A DNA stretch of 64,000 nucleotides, from assembly GCF_001949145.1 (NCBI RefSeq), contig NW_019091535.1, positions 349,268 to 413,267 of the forward strand, given 5' to 3'. Position 1 is the stretch's first letter, and each line of letters opens with the position of its first letter. Below, piece after piece: positions 40,140-52,990 of this stretch. The DNA comes from Acanthaster planci. Taxonomy: Eukaryota; Echinodermata; Asteroidea; Valvatida; Acanthasteridae. Under the pieces are notes generated by a model. That model made no database searches. It was not told where the DNA came from and saw nothing but the letters and a program-made list of their open reading frames with translations. The position numbers and the translations under genes are program-made.

Positions 40140-41424
40140 AGGAATCCTTGGCAGTATTCATCAAAACGACAAAGCCAGTGTTTTTTTTTTGGCTGCATGT
40201 ACATTTCTGTTTCTAAATATGAATTTACAGAAGGTTCCTGGGTCCAAAATATTAGTTAATCCAGCTTTATACAAAAGGAAAAGGCTTTTGCACCAGAATC
40301 TGCACCCATTAGTGGCTGGGGGGAGCAAAAAGGGGCCTGGCCCCCAAAGATGCAATTTGTTTTTTAGGGTCCATTTTGGGGATAAGATGTCCAGAGTGTT
40401 TGCCAATCATTAACAAACATATTACACCAATAATACATGAGTACAGCGAACAGTGAGTTCTACTCTAATGGGCATCGTTTACACTGTAAGATAAACTGAG
40501 CAATAAACCAAGAATACACAACAATGTCTTGAAAATTCAACCACTTATAATTAGAATATTTAATAGACCGTAATGCACAATCATATTTGAAGGTATAATT
40601 AAACTACAACATGGAAGTCTCATGTATTTTCTTTCCAAACCAAACTTAAAATACCTGTTAGTATAGGAGGTGATGGTTATCAGTGTCACTGCAAGTAGCT
40701 GGTCACATTCCAAAAATAATGAGCTTAAGGGGGTGTCCAATCCTTCTGTAGCAAGTCAATGTACTCAAATAAAAGTGCACAAGATCTCAGCTCGCTGTTT
40801 TTATTTTAAGAGTTATGCAGTGCTCAGAATGGCCCTGTATGAGATAAGCAGATTGTCACCCCCCGCAAAAAAAACAGATGTTCAGTTATGACCTGTGCCA
40901 CAGGTGAACGTCCAAAAAGCACCTATACGATTGCCCAACACAAATTGGACAGTAGTGCACTTTCTGAATCAGTTTGTGCAGGAAGCTTGTCCACTTGAAG
41001 CAAGTTAATGAAGTTAATGTCTACTACTGCAGATGTACAACTCTCCAGTCATCATATTATTTTTCCCAGAAAATCCACACTTTGTTAACGTACACCACCA
41101 ACTGTGACAGTAAAATCGAAGGAAGTTCTAAATGCCAATTGTAACACAACAACAAAACTGGCAGAATGGAACCCGGTGTTCAACAGACTGCACTGTGAAA
41201 GTTGGCATTCATCCCGGCCCAAGTTCACGGCCCTGCCTCGCATATGATTTTACAGTGCTTCATCTGTTTCACAGAGACTGTTTAGCAGTAAGTACAGGAA
41301 CAGTAAGTTTAACCCCATGACAAAATGGCGCTGAAATCATTAACGTAACACCATGTGCACCCAGCTATAAGCACATACAGGCCATGAAATAGTTCTTACG
41401 CACCAGCATTATTTTGTAGTGTAG
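40140..41424. other. 3' flank of the FSIP2-like gene
   Basis: The gene's 3' UTR starts here, with an AATAAA at 40502-40507 as a plausible polyadenylation signal. The rest, converging with the 3' side of UBE2G1, shows no exon. Confidence 0.45.
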
Positions 41425-41903
41425 CAGGCCTCGAAAAAGTACGAGCCCAGCGTACAAATTCCAGCTAAAAATGCTCTGGGCTACCTAAACTTTGTTCCTT
41501 GGTTGCCTGGTGGGCTAGTGAAAAATTCAGAATAAGCCTATAGCTACCTGTTCAAACTTAGATCAAAATAAATACATGTATTCAATATAAATCAATATAA
41601 ATATCAGAAAGTAAGCAAAAAGTGGCAATTTGCCTAACGTAAGCAAACCCAAATGAGGGGAAAGATGGAGCAAAGAAGTAATTTTGTTCCCGACTCCGTT
41701 ACCAGTGACTCAAGCGATGTTTAACTAACATACATGCCTCTTTATTTATACCCTCAGCCTTTCATTTTCCGAAATGTCAAATTCTTTATTGGTGAGCTGA
41801 TAACAAATTTTGATTTTTTTCAATTTGTTATATACGGGCTAGTAAAATATCCAGTTAACTAGCCCAGTGGGGTAGCCAGGATAAAAAGTTAGTGCAAGGC
41901 CTG
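41425..41903. mobile_element. Candidate hAT-like MITE
   Basis: It begins CAGGCCTCG and ends AGGCCTG. TGTAG flanks both sides, possibly part of an 8-bp duplication. Internally, 'gggctagtg' and 'actagccca' phrases recur. Only the seven terminal bases pair well, so the boundaries are tentative. Confidence 0.4.
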
Positions 41904-42355
41904 TGTAGTAAGCACAATTTTTGAGGCCAAGTGAAACTGGTTAAAACCTAGAAAATTACCAAGCCTTTTTCAACAAAGAATATATTCTTAAGTTTTTGGG
42001 TAACATGACTACCCTTCAACCATTCGGCTTTCTTCTTAATAATTCACTCACTTTGATATTTAATGATCAATATTACAATTGGCATTTAAATTGAAACAAA
42101 ATCTAAAATGTCACACAATTACATTTACAAACACAACTTTGGGAAATTTCCAGAATAATCAAAACAGAAAGATGTTATAAATGTGGATAAACTTTAAGAT
42201 TACCAGAGGATCTACAGTTCAGAATTTATAACGGCAAGTTTTGGCGACCATTTTAGCAGTCTTCATTTGTTCCATACGCTGTATATGTAGTTAATGTTGC
42301 ACTGAAACTAAGTGCCGAATTTGGGGTTCCTTTCCCATCAAGTATATATATGACA

Positions 42356-42594
42356 CACTCTGTGAAAATGAGTCCTAAGTCGCCAGAGCCACCTAGGAGT
42401 AAAAAGTCCTTTAGAATAATTTTGCACAGTGTAAATCAATAGGAATCCACAGCATTTTTCACCATGGAGTATCCACTTTCATCCGGATGCCAAACTGAGT
42501 AATACTTCAAAACAAAAAACTCAATTTGCTCTTTCCAATACAAATGAAAACTCAAAAGTGGCTCTGGCAACTTAGGACTCATTTTTACCGAGTG
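42356..42594. mobile_element. Inverted-repeat element with 37-bp ends
   Basis: The left arm 42356-42392 and right arm 42558-42594 are reverse complements with three mismatches (core AAAATGAGTCCTAAGT, then GCCAGAGCCAC). The 165-base interior is non-coding. A target duplication is not evident. A degenerate relative lies at 23838-24218. It is on the 3' side of UBE2G1 and may be inside its 3' UTR. Confidence 0.65.
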
Positions 42595-45500
42595 GGTTAC
42601 ATATGGCCTTGTCCGAAATACTTGACTGTGGATTGAATTATGCATGAGTCTATGGTAATTATACAGTAGCCACTTCCCATAGAAAAATGTACAATTTCAA
42701 GCCACAGCAAAGTAATGTTGACGTGGCATATTACAAAAACCCAAAGGTAGCTTCATAGAGCTGTTAAACTTAACAGATTTGCTAAGCACAACAGTTGCCA
42801 AGTGAAAACTGGTTACCAGCCGATGGATCATGGCAAATATACTGCTTTATTTTCAATGGTGTTCTGCCAATGTTTTGCTTCGCACTTCAATTTACTTAGC
42901 AAGACGTTTTACTTAACAACACAATGAAACTGGGTCCTGGTCAGTTTCTCATAACCCTTCTATAATAAAGTCGCACATGTAAACTATATTGCTTTCGTTT
43001 TTGAGAAATGGCTCAAAATTTCTGTAACCATCTTGCGTAATAGCACTTCCCACTCTAAAAAAGAATCAATTCTGCAGTCAAAACAAAGTCTAATTTGACA
43101 AAATCAAAGAATCAAAATTAATGAACGCAATTCAACAAAAATTGCAGTCATTTGGTAAGCTTCTTCAGACAAAGAAGATCGTTATAGATATTATTTTTAC
43201 ATCCATTCTACATTAATTATCTACAAATACAATGGCACAATTAATTGGCAGGAAATTAACTGAACAAGACAAAATCTGATTCATTCAAAACTTTACAAAA
43301 TGTGACTTGGGTGCGTTTTGTTCAAAATAGTGACGATGTGTGGCTGGGAAACACCATTTTGGCCAGTGGCCACGTTCAAGACAGTGCATAAAAAGACAAA
43401 ATGGAGAATTTCATCTTGCATGCCTTAAGCATTTATGGCACATCAGATTTCCAAGGGGATCACATTTATCTTGTCATCTGTGTCCTTCCAGCACAGAGGG
43501 GGCCATTTAAGTGCCCTCATCTAATAAGCTGTTCTCCTCTCAGTTAAAAAGCAGCACCGAACACTGAACAGCATCGATGATGTTTTAAAGTCCATCACAA
43601 GTCCTCTGACAAGACCAGTCATAAGTGAAAGGATGATCATTGACAAAGAAATGCTTCTGAAACCATCTATCTGAATAGCATACAACTTGGCTCAAGACTG
43701 ATTGACTTGTGACAGATTGAACACCAACACTGCATGTTACAGTGCTTTCTACATGTACACAGGTGTTATGACGGTCACTGGGGCATGGTCTCGATTTCTG
43801 TAATTTGCTTTTACTATGCCCTCAGGGACATGAAAGCTGCCTGGTAAACATTCCACTTTAAGAAAAGCCATCCACACCCACAGTTTTTAACTGTTCCTCC
43901 AAAGCACATTTTTTTTGTCAGCACTTACACCAGTCCGTCCAAAGCTACCGCGCAACAAAAAACGTAGCATCAAAATTGCTGAAGTTTTCTTCATTTCTAT
44001 GCATTTGCATACCACAACAGGGTACACTGAGCAGCCAATCCATACAAAACACCCCCACCAAAGACACAAGAGCATTAAGGGCAACTGTTCATCCTACATT
44101 CCAATGACAATTAGTTACTTGGTAAACATCATGAGATACACTTGTAAGGCTTTTGAGAATGTGGTGGATTTTTGTGTTGCTCCATGAAAAACACAACCAC
44201 GGAGCCCACAGGGTGTCCAAAGAGACAACCCCATGGTGACCATGTCATCTACTGGTTGATTTCCCTGGTAACCTATGCACAAAATATATCCTGGGCACCA
44301 GGCAAAACCGACCAGTGGTTGACTAAAAATGATCATACTCGACAGCATCAACTGCATTAAACCTTTTCGAAACATTAATCCTTTCTCCGTTTTACTAAGA
44401 CTAAACAAGCAACTTCTCTTTCTTTAATCTTTATACAATTTTTTTTTCAATAATTTTCATATCTTCATTTTAAAACTGTTCCACTCTCACCTCAGTTCCC
44501 TCTTTATTAGAAAAGCTAGTTGCTTAAGATTTAAAAAATTTGATCAAACACACTGGGATAGTGATAGTTGTTCTCAATGTGATTGAAGCACAAGGCTTGT
44601 GCCCCCTTCCACTGCTAAAGAGGGTGGACCCCCCCCCAAAGGTCCTGTTTGAGGCCAGTCTTAATGGATGGGTCTATCAATGGCTGATGTCTGATGGTCT
44701 CACGACTGCACTCCCCCACTTTGAAAATTGTTTCGCCACTGGAGACAACCTCAAGATTTAACATCTTTGTGATGCAGTTACAGATACTGTCTCCAATGTT
44801 ACTTCCAAACAGTTGATGACGCGGGTAAAATATCAATGCATGTACTCGTTTCACATAATAAATGCAAAAAACGGCGTCAACAGCTTCTCTGCACAGAAGC
44901 AAAAGGTTGTTGATATACCGAGGCAATATCAAACAGTTCCCAGTTGCTCGTCAATGCACAACTCTCTCAGACCCTTCTCTTCCTAGATGGGAATTTCAAT
45001 GCACTTGTCTGATTTCAGACTGTGTGTAGTGAAATTTCTGAGTTTTTAGAAATGTCGACTTTAATACTGCATGCTAGCTGACCAAGAGAAAAAAAAACAC
45101 TAGAAACTCAAAGAGGTTTTTATCGGCGGCCTTATGCTGCAACTGCTCAAAATGTTTTCCTGAAATCACATGTTCATTCTGGTTTGTTTTTTACAAACGA
45201 ATGTTTCAACAGATGGGACACTCTGGATTGAAAAACTGTGTTGGAAAAATTGCTGTTGGGAGAGTTTTACTTCATAATCGTATATGCCTATTACTTTCTA
45301 ACTTGCGTGTTCCTTAACTATTATGGTAGTGGCCTTGGTCTTACTTTAGGAAGAAATGGGCATAGGTCTTGGGAAATATATACACAAGGTCTCTCGTGAC
45401 ATAGGCTTAAACTTGGGATTTTCTGCGACACTATCATGCATGGAAATGTATGTCTTTTCCCTTGTGTGAATCAGTGATGAAACTTGGCTCCGGCATACAG

Positions 45501-46525
45501 CTGCATGGGATTAAAGCAGAACGCAAATGCTGCACAGCGGCCAATGTTTAAATTCCTGAGATTTCACTGCCAAAGGCACTGTGTCAAATCCACTCCAGAC
45601 TTTGTACAGACTCAAATAATGCTCAGTAAGGGAGATTTCACAACCCCTGACTATGCTAAATCTGTTGCTTAACCAAAACACCGACAATATTCTGCGTCTT
45701 CTGGTTCCTCTTCCTTTTCCCTTACCTAGTCGTATCAACCTGAGGACTTCTAAATAAAATTAAGATAAATTTCCCGATCCCATTTGGAAGAAGCAAGTAC
45801 ATGTTGAGAGTACCATGTGCTTTTAGCACAGACCCACCGACAATTCCTCACACACAGCACGACAATGTAGAGACAGACACTGAGATACATCCATAGATGT
45901 GGGGAAACAGCCGTCCAACCCTGTGTCCTCCAACAGCCTTTTTGCTCAAAGAGACTTGTTCAAGTCCTCCAGGCAGTCACAAAACTCGCCACAGTACTCC
46001 CTCTACTCAGTTGTGCAAGTGACAAACACCACGCTCTTGGAGAATATAAAGCTAAAATGGTCGCTCGGACTTACCTATCCCCTCCTATCACCAACATGAT
46101 TTCAAGATTTGTTTTATCTGTTGGTATTCATAATGGTTTCCATGTCCTATATACAAGACAAAAATGCAACTCCTTTTCAGTGCTATTAAAGATGTCATCC
46201 CGTCACGTACTGGATACGAGTCCCAACGGTTTTGTCGCTCGTATTGCATATAAAAAGAAGGTCCGTGATGTCAAGTTATCCAGTCAGCTTTGGCCTCCAA
46301 GGAAATGTGTTGTTCTTCAAATCCAAGGAAAATGTCAGTCGTAATCTGTTTGAAAAAAAAAAGCAAAAAGTGCAAGATAAGACCTGCAGAACAAAGCACA
46401 TTTTTCCAGAAAAGTTAAATACATGTATGCTGCATATCCAAGTAGATTGGTAGCTTAAGTTTTCCTTTCACAAGCAACACGAAAGAAAATGTTTTTACTT
46501 ACAATGGGAAATAGCTGCCAAGCCA
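42595..46525. other. 3' side of UBE2G1, no coding exon seen
   Basis: AT-rich sequence with no convincing exon on either strand. Vertebrate UBE2G1 has a long 3' UTR, so much of this could be transcribed. Several minus-strand AATAAA hexamers occur but none can be preferred. Confidence 0.4.
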
Positions 46526-49500
46526 CTATAAGAATTCTTGGCTTTTTGTGACACATTTGCGCACATTGCGTTTGAATGTAGTGTTGTACTCTGTCCGCCA
46601 TTCTTTCTGTTGAGGAAAAAAAAAGCTACTAAGCAACTCAGCTAAGCCGATGGCAACCAGGAATCAAAATAGGTCCACACAGAAAAATGTAAAAAAAAAT
46701 CCTCATCTTTACTTTGGTTAGGCTAATCCATTGAGTCCTGCATCTTGATGTTCGGACCAATCACAGTCACAACTGCACAATCTAATGCCTGACACTTGTC
46801 TGTAATGTGTGCATTTACTAGTGATGTGTTTGCCAGAAACATGCGGGGAGGCAAGATAGCCACCTTGTTGGATATATGCCAAAAAATGCTGCTGCTGTGA
46901 TGGGGGGGGATTTATGTTCGACTGTGAACCCAAAATTTGTCAACTGAAAATACAGTTGAGGAAAATCCATTCGCTGGTCTACTGTCAGTCTACAGTGCTG
47001 GTGTACTAGTCCTTGAACTTCTGGTCACTTGTTGCCATTGTGCAAAGTAAGTCCAGTTGCTCACCAAAAATCCAAAATTCAAATCCTTGACAGTCTTCCA
47101 CCCCGGTTAACTTTAGCATGATCATTATGATCAAGATGATGACCCACATGTACGTGTGTAACGATACCGACGTTCATGTGCATGCACACTGCATGGTTAA
47201 TAATGGACGTACACAATCACGTTGCAAATGAAGTGCAATTGTGCCTATTCACCCTCAGTTCATCATGGTGTTAATTGGGGTGAATGGATGGTTCCGTTGG
47301 TTTGACCTTGCTGGTTTCTACTGCTATTCGCGCAGCATGTACGCATAAACTGTGGAATTCCAGGGACACATTTCTGATGTGGGCATTAAGAGGCCGGCTC
47401 CGGGCCAGCTTACAAAGAGTTTTATACACAACTGCATGGTACTTATACCTTGGAGTTTTAAATAAATCATAAAACTCTTAGTCTGGAGGGTACAGTCGTA
47501 AATGGGCTGAACAAATCATAAGTTGACATCTCTTTACTGTTATAGACTAAATGCAGTTTACGTCCTTTTCTATCAAATAACAGAGGTTCAGATCAGACAT
47601 GGTTTGGTCTATCCAAACCATATCCAAAAACATACACTACCGTCCCACCACATACAGTAAGTTTCACACCCCCCCTACCGAGTGGTTCTTACCGCTGCAT
47701 CTACATTAGCTGGCGACTCATCATTAGGGCTTGACAGCATGGATATGACACTAATTAGGATGGATTCTACAGTGTGTACAGGTCGCCAACGCTCCGATGC
47801 TTGCTCATAACCCCACTTATCATCACCCGGTTCGTGAAGAATTGAGATGCACACTTCGCCTTCCTTGCTAACTGTCAACGGCAAATATCAAGTTAAAAAA
47901 TGCATAAACTTGAGTTTAAAAAAAAATTTACCATGGTAAAGATTCCTACCGTTTTAAAACATGGGGAGAAACCTTCAAGTGGGGGTTACATAGTTGTCAA
48001 TGAGGTTTTAAATGCTATAAAATGGCAAAGAATCCAGAAAAATGAAACATCACAGAGAATCTCTATATCACATGCTGGAATTACCAATATATATATACTT
48101 GCATTTTGTTCACCTATACTTGTAATTATGGATGTACATGTAGTTTGCCTAAGGGAAGGCATCACTGACTGCATTTTGATTTGTCATTTTGAACTGCATT
48201 TCTTTCTGAAAAATATATAAACATGAATATCTTAGCCGCTACACAAACAGTTGTGAGTTTGTATACACATTCAAATCGTGGACCTATAACAATAGGGGAC
48301 AATAGGGTCCACGGTTGCCGAAGAGTCCACCGTTGGAAATGTGTACAAAACATATGGGAGGTCTTCCGAAAAGTTACTCTATGAACAAAAGAGGAACAAT
48401 AGGGAGTCCACGATTGAAGGCGTTTACACACTTGTGTGCGTGAGCTCGCACACTTACTGTATTCAAAACCAAGAACAAACCAAACAAGAAATAAAATGAC
48501 TTATTTTTCACCAATTAGAGACTGTCAAAGTTCCAGCTGAGGTGAAGTTCACTTACTGTTTGGGTGCCATATTTCGGAGACAAATTTCATCTTTGGTGGA
48601 CTGCTAGGGAAGTTCTGTGGGAAAACCAACTCTGCCTTGAAAAAGCCACCCTCACTGTGAACAGGAAAATAAAAACCTCAAGCTTTTTCCTACGTCAGGT
48701 GCAAGTGCCATTCAATTCATGTGTTTAGTATTCAGATCATGCATCTTGGGACATAAATGATGAACCTGTTTCAGCAATTCCATGCAGCCTGTAACCATCC
48801 CTTTTCTTTTAATCTGTCTTTTCCTTTGTCTAAACAATTACTGAGTATGTTGTGTAGCAGGTTGTGAGAACCTAGTTCCAGAATTTAAAGTCGGTTCCTG
48901 ACACAATCAGTTGAGTACTACATGTATTGGGGTACCTGAGTCCCGTGTACCCTTAACGACCTTTACAAATTACATGAACTTTGTAAATTTTGGGGCAAAG
49001 AATGTTTTTTAAGAGATGTCTATGAGGAGATTTTGTCCAAAGATTGGAGAAAAAAAAACAAGTGTTTTGGTTACGAGAATTTTGAATGAATTTTAATCTT
49101 TGCCTTTTTCTTTGAAGTTTATAGTTAGCTTTTCTTTGCAGGTACCTCACGTTTACTTCAACAGGACACCTGGTTCCCTAACAGCCCATAAATGCACACT
49201 ACTGCTCCAACGCCTCCCAAGAATTGCTAGAATGAAATGGTTTCATTACTCACTAAAAGGTATTGGTGGGACCAAAGATCATCACTTCCCATTTGAAGAT
49301 ATCGTCGTCATCCTTCAGTCCTGCTGAAAAGCCATCCAAACTACTTCTGCTCTGCAGCTCTGAGAAAAGTGATCAGAGAAACACAAGTGATCTATTAATA
49401 ATAATATTAATGATGATGCTTATAATGTGCACATATCCACTCAAGTTGTAAATGCACCTCTCGTTCATACAGTGGCATGTCACTGTACTGAACACTGCTA

Positions 49501-52500
49501 TACCGAATATTCGGCTGTACTGAACATCGTCCTTGGCTCCCAATATTTGTGCACAAACCTACCGAACACTATGCAGTTGCAAATCAACCGAGATTCGCCA
49601 CAGCATGCATCAGAGATCAATCCTGAGCGGTAGCTTCACGACATTTAGGATAAACTAAATATCAATTTTGAGGAAAATTATCAAAATTTGAGGAAAAACA
49701 AAAATAATTAAGAGATAAGTTTCTAGAAACCTCAAACGTGAATGCAATGGCAAAACCTCACGAGAACAGTGAATCATAGTATCAGAAGAGGGTTCACTTC
49801 AGTTAGACAAGAGAGGGTGCTATTCAACGGGGCAATGAAACGTTCGGTAGTTAAATTCGCTTTACCGAGCAACCGCTGTACCGAACATTTAGCGTGGACC
49901 CCAGTGTGTTCGTTATAGCGGCGTTCCACTGTACTTGTTCATGATTTGTACATAATCTTCAAGTTGGTTCAGTCTTCTGCCACTGAGTAACCAGTTATCA
50001 TATACATGTACCTCATGGATTTAATCAACCACTGAATTACATGTGCTCTTACATCTGTGACACAGTTGTGACTCTTCAAAAGAAAAAGAATGCTGTACTG
50101 AGTGTGTGCCGAGGGCACAGCTGCTGCTCTTTGCAAAAAAGGGACAAAATTTCGAGTCACAAGTAGACATGTAAAAGCATTATATCATGCAGGAAAGAAT
50201 TCCATACATGCATGGACATTACTAATTTTTTCCTGCAATCATATACCAAAAGTTACATTTAGCAGGGAAAATACTGAAGCATTTACTAAGAAAACCTTTA
50301 GAATTTTCAGACCAGTCTCATCGGGTTCGTGTCCAGTGTGTCACAACACAGTTGTGTGCAACTGTGCCACAATAAATAACAATTAAACAATGTCACATAA
50401 TATTCCAAGGTGGAAAGCTGTACATTCTGTGTACATAGCCCACTTTTATGCAGCCAGTTCTCTGCTCTGGTGCTCAAAACCATACACATCAAGTACAATG
50501 AATGGTTCCCAATACAAAAATTGAATGACCTTGTAATGGTCATGACATCTCAACTCCTGAATGAACAGCACCACAAAATAGTGTCAATGAGCCATTTCGG
50601 TATTTCAAAGAGCCAAGGTCTTTTGGGAACAAAGCAAACACATGAGTCAGTGTTTGGCTTTGGTGATAATACAGACTACTGCGTGCTTACATAGCTGTTC
50701 CTGCATAGCCTCACACTGTTGGAATAGCAAACCTATTCAATATGGTTTGGGGTTGTTTTATTGAGCTGAAAAGATTTTTGGTAGGCTCACTAAATTTGGT
50801 TAATGCTGACACATGTACACAACATATGGCCAGTTGAAGCTCTGATATAACCACAATACATGTATTGCATAATGCATTCATCACAACATCATTATGATTC
50901 ATCCATTCTTTTCAACAGTGACTAACAAGGACTGGGGAATCTCCTCCAACACGCCATCTCAGGTCATGCTCGTCCTAATAAGTAGGACTCTACAAATCGC
51001 CTCATTTTACATTTCAACATGGTCAGAGATAGTAGAGTCCTAGAACCTTCCCTGGGCCTTATGTACCACTAATACGGCCGTTTCACAATAATGTGCCACC
51101 AAGAGTTTGCAATACATTGGCCAATCACAATGCGCGAAATTTGTCGACCGCGTTTGGAAAGGGTCGACAACTTTCGCGCGTTATGATTGGCCAACGTGTT
51201 GCAAACTCTTGGTGGCGCACTATTGTGAATCGCCCGTATTGATTTCACTTACACATGCAAAACAGCTCATAACCCAAATCAAAATCCTCAGGTTTTATCT
51301 CCCCAAAATCCTTAAAGTCCAATGGCCCCCACCGCAGGATTTAGTGAGAGTCCAAGATTCCAATGATAGCGGTTACATTCACTTACCTTTGGGAAGAAAA
51401 GAGAAATTTCCTGTTAAAGTAGGGAATCCTCCAGTCATTGCACTTGCAGTCGCCACTTTTTTTCATTGCAGTGATCCAAACGGTATACAAATTTTTGGGA
51501 ACAACGTCAACAATGACACAACATGCCAGCCAAGTAAGCGCACCATTCATAATCGTGCATAGGCTGTGCACAGGCATGTGCAAATGAATGTTTGCTGATC
51601 AGTGTGACGTTCCGTAGCCCTGACAAAATCAAGTCGAAATTGGACGTTGCACCACTCAGGAAACAGCGCTGGCATATGCACACTCGATTACAAATGGTGC
51701 ATTGGCTGGCATGTTATGACATAGTTGATATTTTCCCTAAAAATTAGCATACATGTAACAATGCTAATTGAATAAGTTATTTCTGTTTCTTTCCCAAAGG
51801 TTAGTGAACCCAGAGCTGTATAACAAGAGAGCAGTGACAGCTTCAGATTTTGGAAACAAAATGGCTTTTCATTATGTGAATCACTTAAAAAACACGTAAA
51901 AAACAAGTAAAGTCACATCTATCAAAAAAGCTTCTATCAAAATAGAGAAATCAGTGTTTATAATTAATAGGACGAATTTTAAATGGGGAGGGTCAAGTGA
52001 CTTCAGTATAATATTTTTCTCGTATTTGATTATTCCGATTTGTTCCGCAGTATAGTAGAGCTTGTGCTATTGTAAATCAACTGTCAGCAGGCAGAGGTGC
52101 ATGATGCACCAGCCAGTTTGTTTCCAACAATGCAGACACTTAGGTGTATGTCGCAACTCTCTATCAGAACAAAGACGCAACATTCTGTGACATCCAGGAG
52201 CTTTATGACCACGGTGACCTTTCGCGGCAAAACAAACCCCTGAATTATGACAACAAGTCGACAGTTTTTTCAACTAAGTGCGCCCTCAGGTTGCCAAAGC
52301 TCCCATATGAACGCATAAAGTTGCATCCGTCCATAACGTTTATACACAGCCCTATGGCTGAATCAATTCTTGGATTCACACTAAAATCCTACGGTCATGA
52401 CGGTGGGTGTATACTATAGTTGAGCAGTTTCAGGACTTTTTTTGGGGGGGGGGTGAAATCTTGCCAAAGTGACTTCTCTCTCAGCTATTCAGTGCTTTTG

Positions 52501-52851
52501 CCTTTACGTATTCATTGGTACTTGGTTGAGTAGGCAGCGCGCTTATGGCCAAGATGACCTGATGACGCATCACATAAAACCACGGCGAGACATGCGACAC
52601 CATCATGAGTAGGCTACCAGTACCACCGTACCGGTGCACTGCACTGGGCTGGTGGTAGGCCCAGCTCTGTACTGTTGAGTGTACTGTAGTGCAGTGCAGC
52701 TATCAATTGACGGGATAAAAAAAAATCGGGATTATTCCACTTTTGTACATGCTACGAACGCTATATTTTCTGCAATAGGGACCGAACAACAACAGGTTTT
52801 ACCTTTCAACTGCTTCTGCAGTAACATACTCGCAGCTGAAGTCGTTGTCAT
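46526..52851 (-). CDS. UBE2G1: Ubiquitin-conjugating enzyme E2 G1
   Basis: An E2 enzyme that takes ubiquitin from E1 on a cysteine thioester and passes it to substrates with E3 ligases; the G family builds Lys48 chains for degradation. Five exons in minus-strand order, 52803-52851, 49254-49359, 48557-48654, 47693-47871 and 46526-46606 (TAG), keep phase and give 170 residues, the human length. The start [16 protein letters not shown] forms the N-terminal helix. The UBC fold follows: [26 protein letters not shown], the HPN motif (82-84) and the active-site Cys92 in [12 protein letters not shown]. The acidic G-type loop (GDDKWGYE) after the cysteine separates this from short E2s, and [22 protein letters not shown] ends it as in UBE2G1 rather than UBE2G2. 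Intron 1 (3.4 kb) carries two inverted-repeat elements. The 5' end coincides with a CpG-rich promoter. Confidence 0.95.
49470..49931. mobile_element. pogo/Tigger-like MITE in UBE2G1 intron 1
   Basis: It starts CAGTGGCATGTCACTGTACT and ends GCGGCGTTCCACTG, each flanked by TA (49468-49469 and 49932-49933). CAGTG termini with a TA duplication are typical of pogo/Tigger elements of the Tc1/mariner group. Forms of 'taccgaac' recur through the body. There is no transposase frame in its 462 bases. Confidence 0.6.
51071..51240. repeat. 170-bp long palindrome in UBE2G1 intron 1
   Basis: The two halves, about 80 bases each, are near reverse complements: AATACGGCCG at the left and CGCCCGTATT at the right. 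CCACCAAGAGTTTGCAA pairs with TTGCAAACTCTTGGTGG, and TTGGCCAATCA with TGATTGGCCAA. The centre is near 51156 (GTCGAC on each side). It is a foldback or MITE-type element; no target duplication is clear. Confidence 0.7.
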
Positions 52852-52879
52852 GATTGTAGTTGAATAAATTCTGGAACAA

Positions 52880-52990
52880 AGTCACCGGAAGAGAACAACA
52901 GGGACGAAGATGGCTGTCCGTCAGTTCTTGTCCAAGACGCATGCGCGAGGATAATATGTGGGACGCCGCGCGCGGCCGGGCCGTTCGCTA
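52880..52990 (-). promoter_or_regulatory. CpG-rich UBE2G1 promoter
   Basis: Immediately upstream of the UBE2G1 start codon lie an ETS-type CCGGAAG (52885-52891), a YY1-like AAGATGGC (52908-52915), an NRF1-like GCATGCGC (52939-52946) and a CpG cluster (CGCCGCGCGCGGCCGGGCCG, 52964-52983). This combination is typical of housekeeping promoters without TATA. The motifs are seen; their use is inferred. Confidence 0.55.

Noticed and set aside
51386-51437. Alternative UBE2G1 first exon (starting MTGG)
   Set aside because: Phase fits, but the peptide lacks the N-terminal helix. The exon at 52803-52851 gives MLLQKQLK, the right total length and a CpG promoter.
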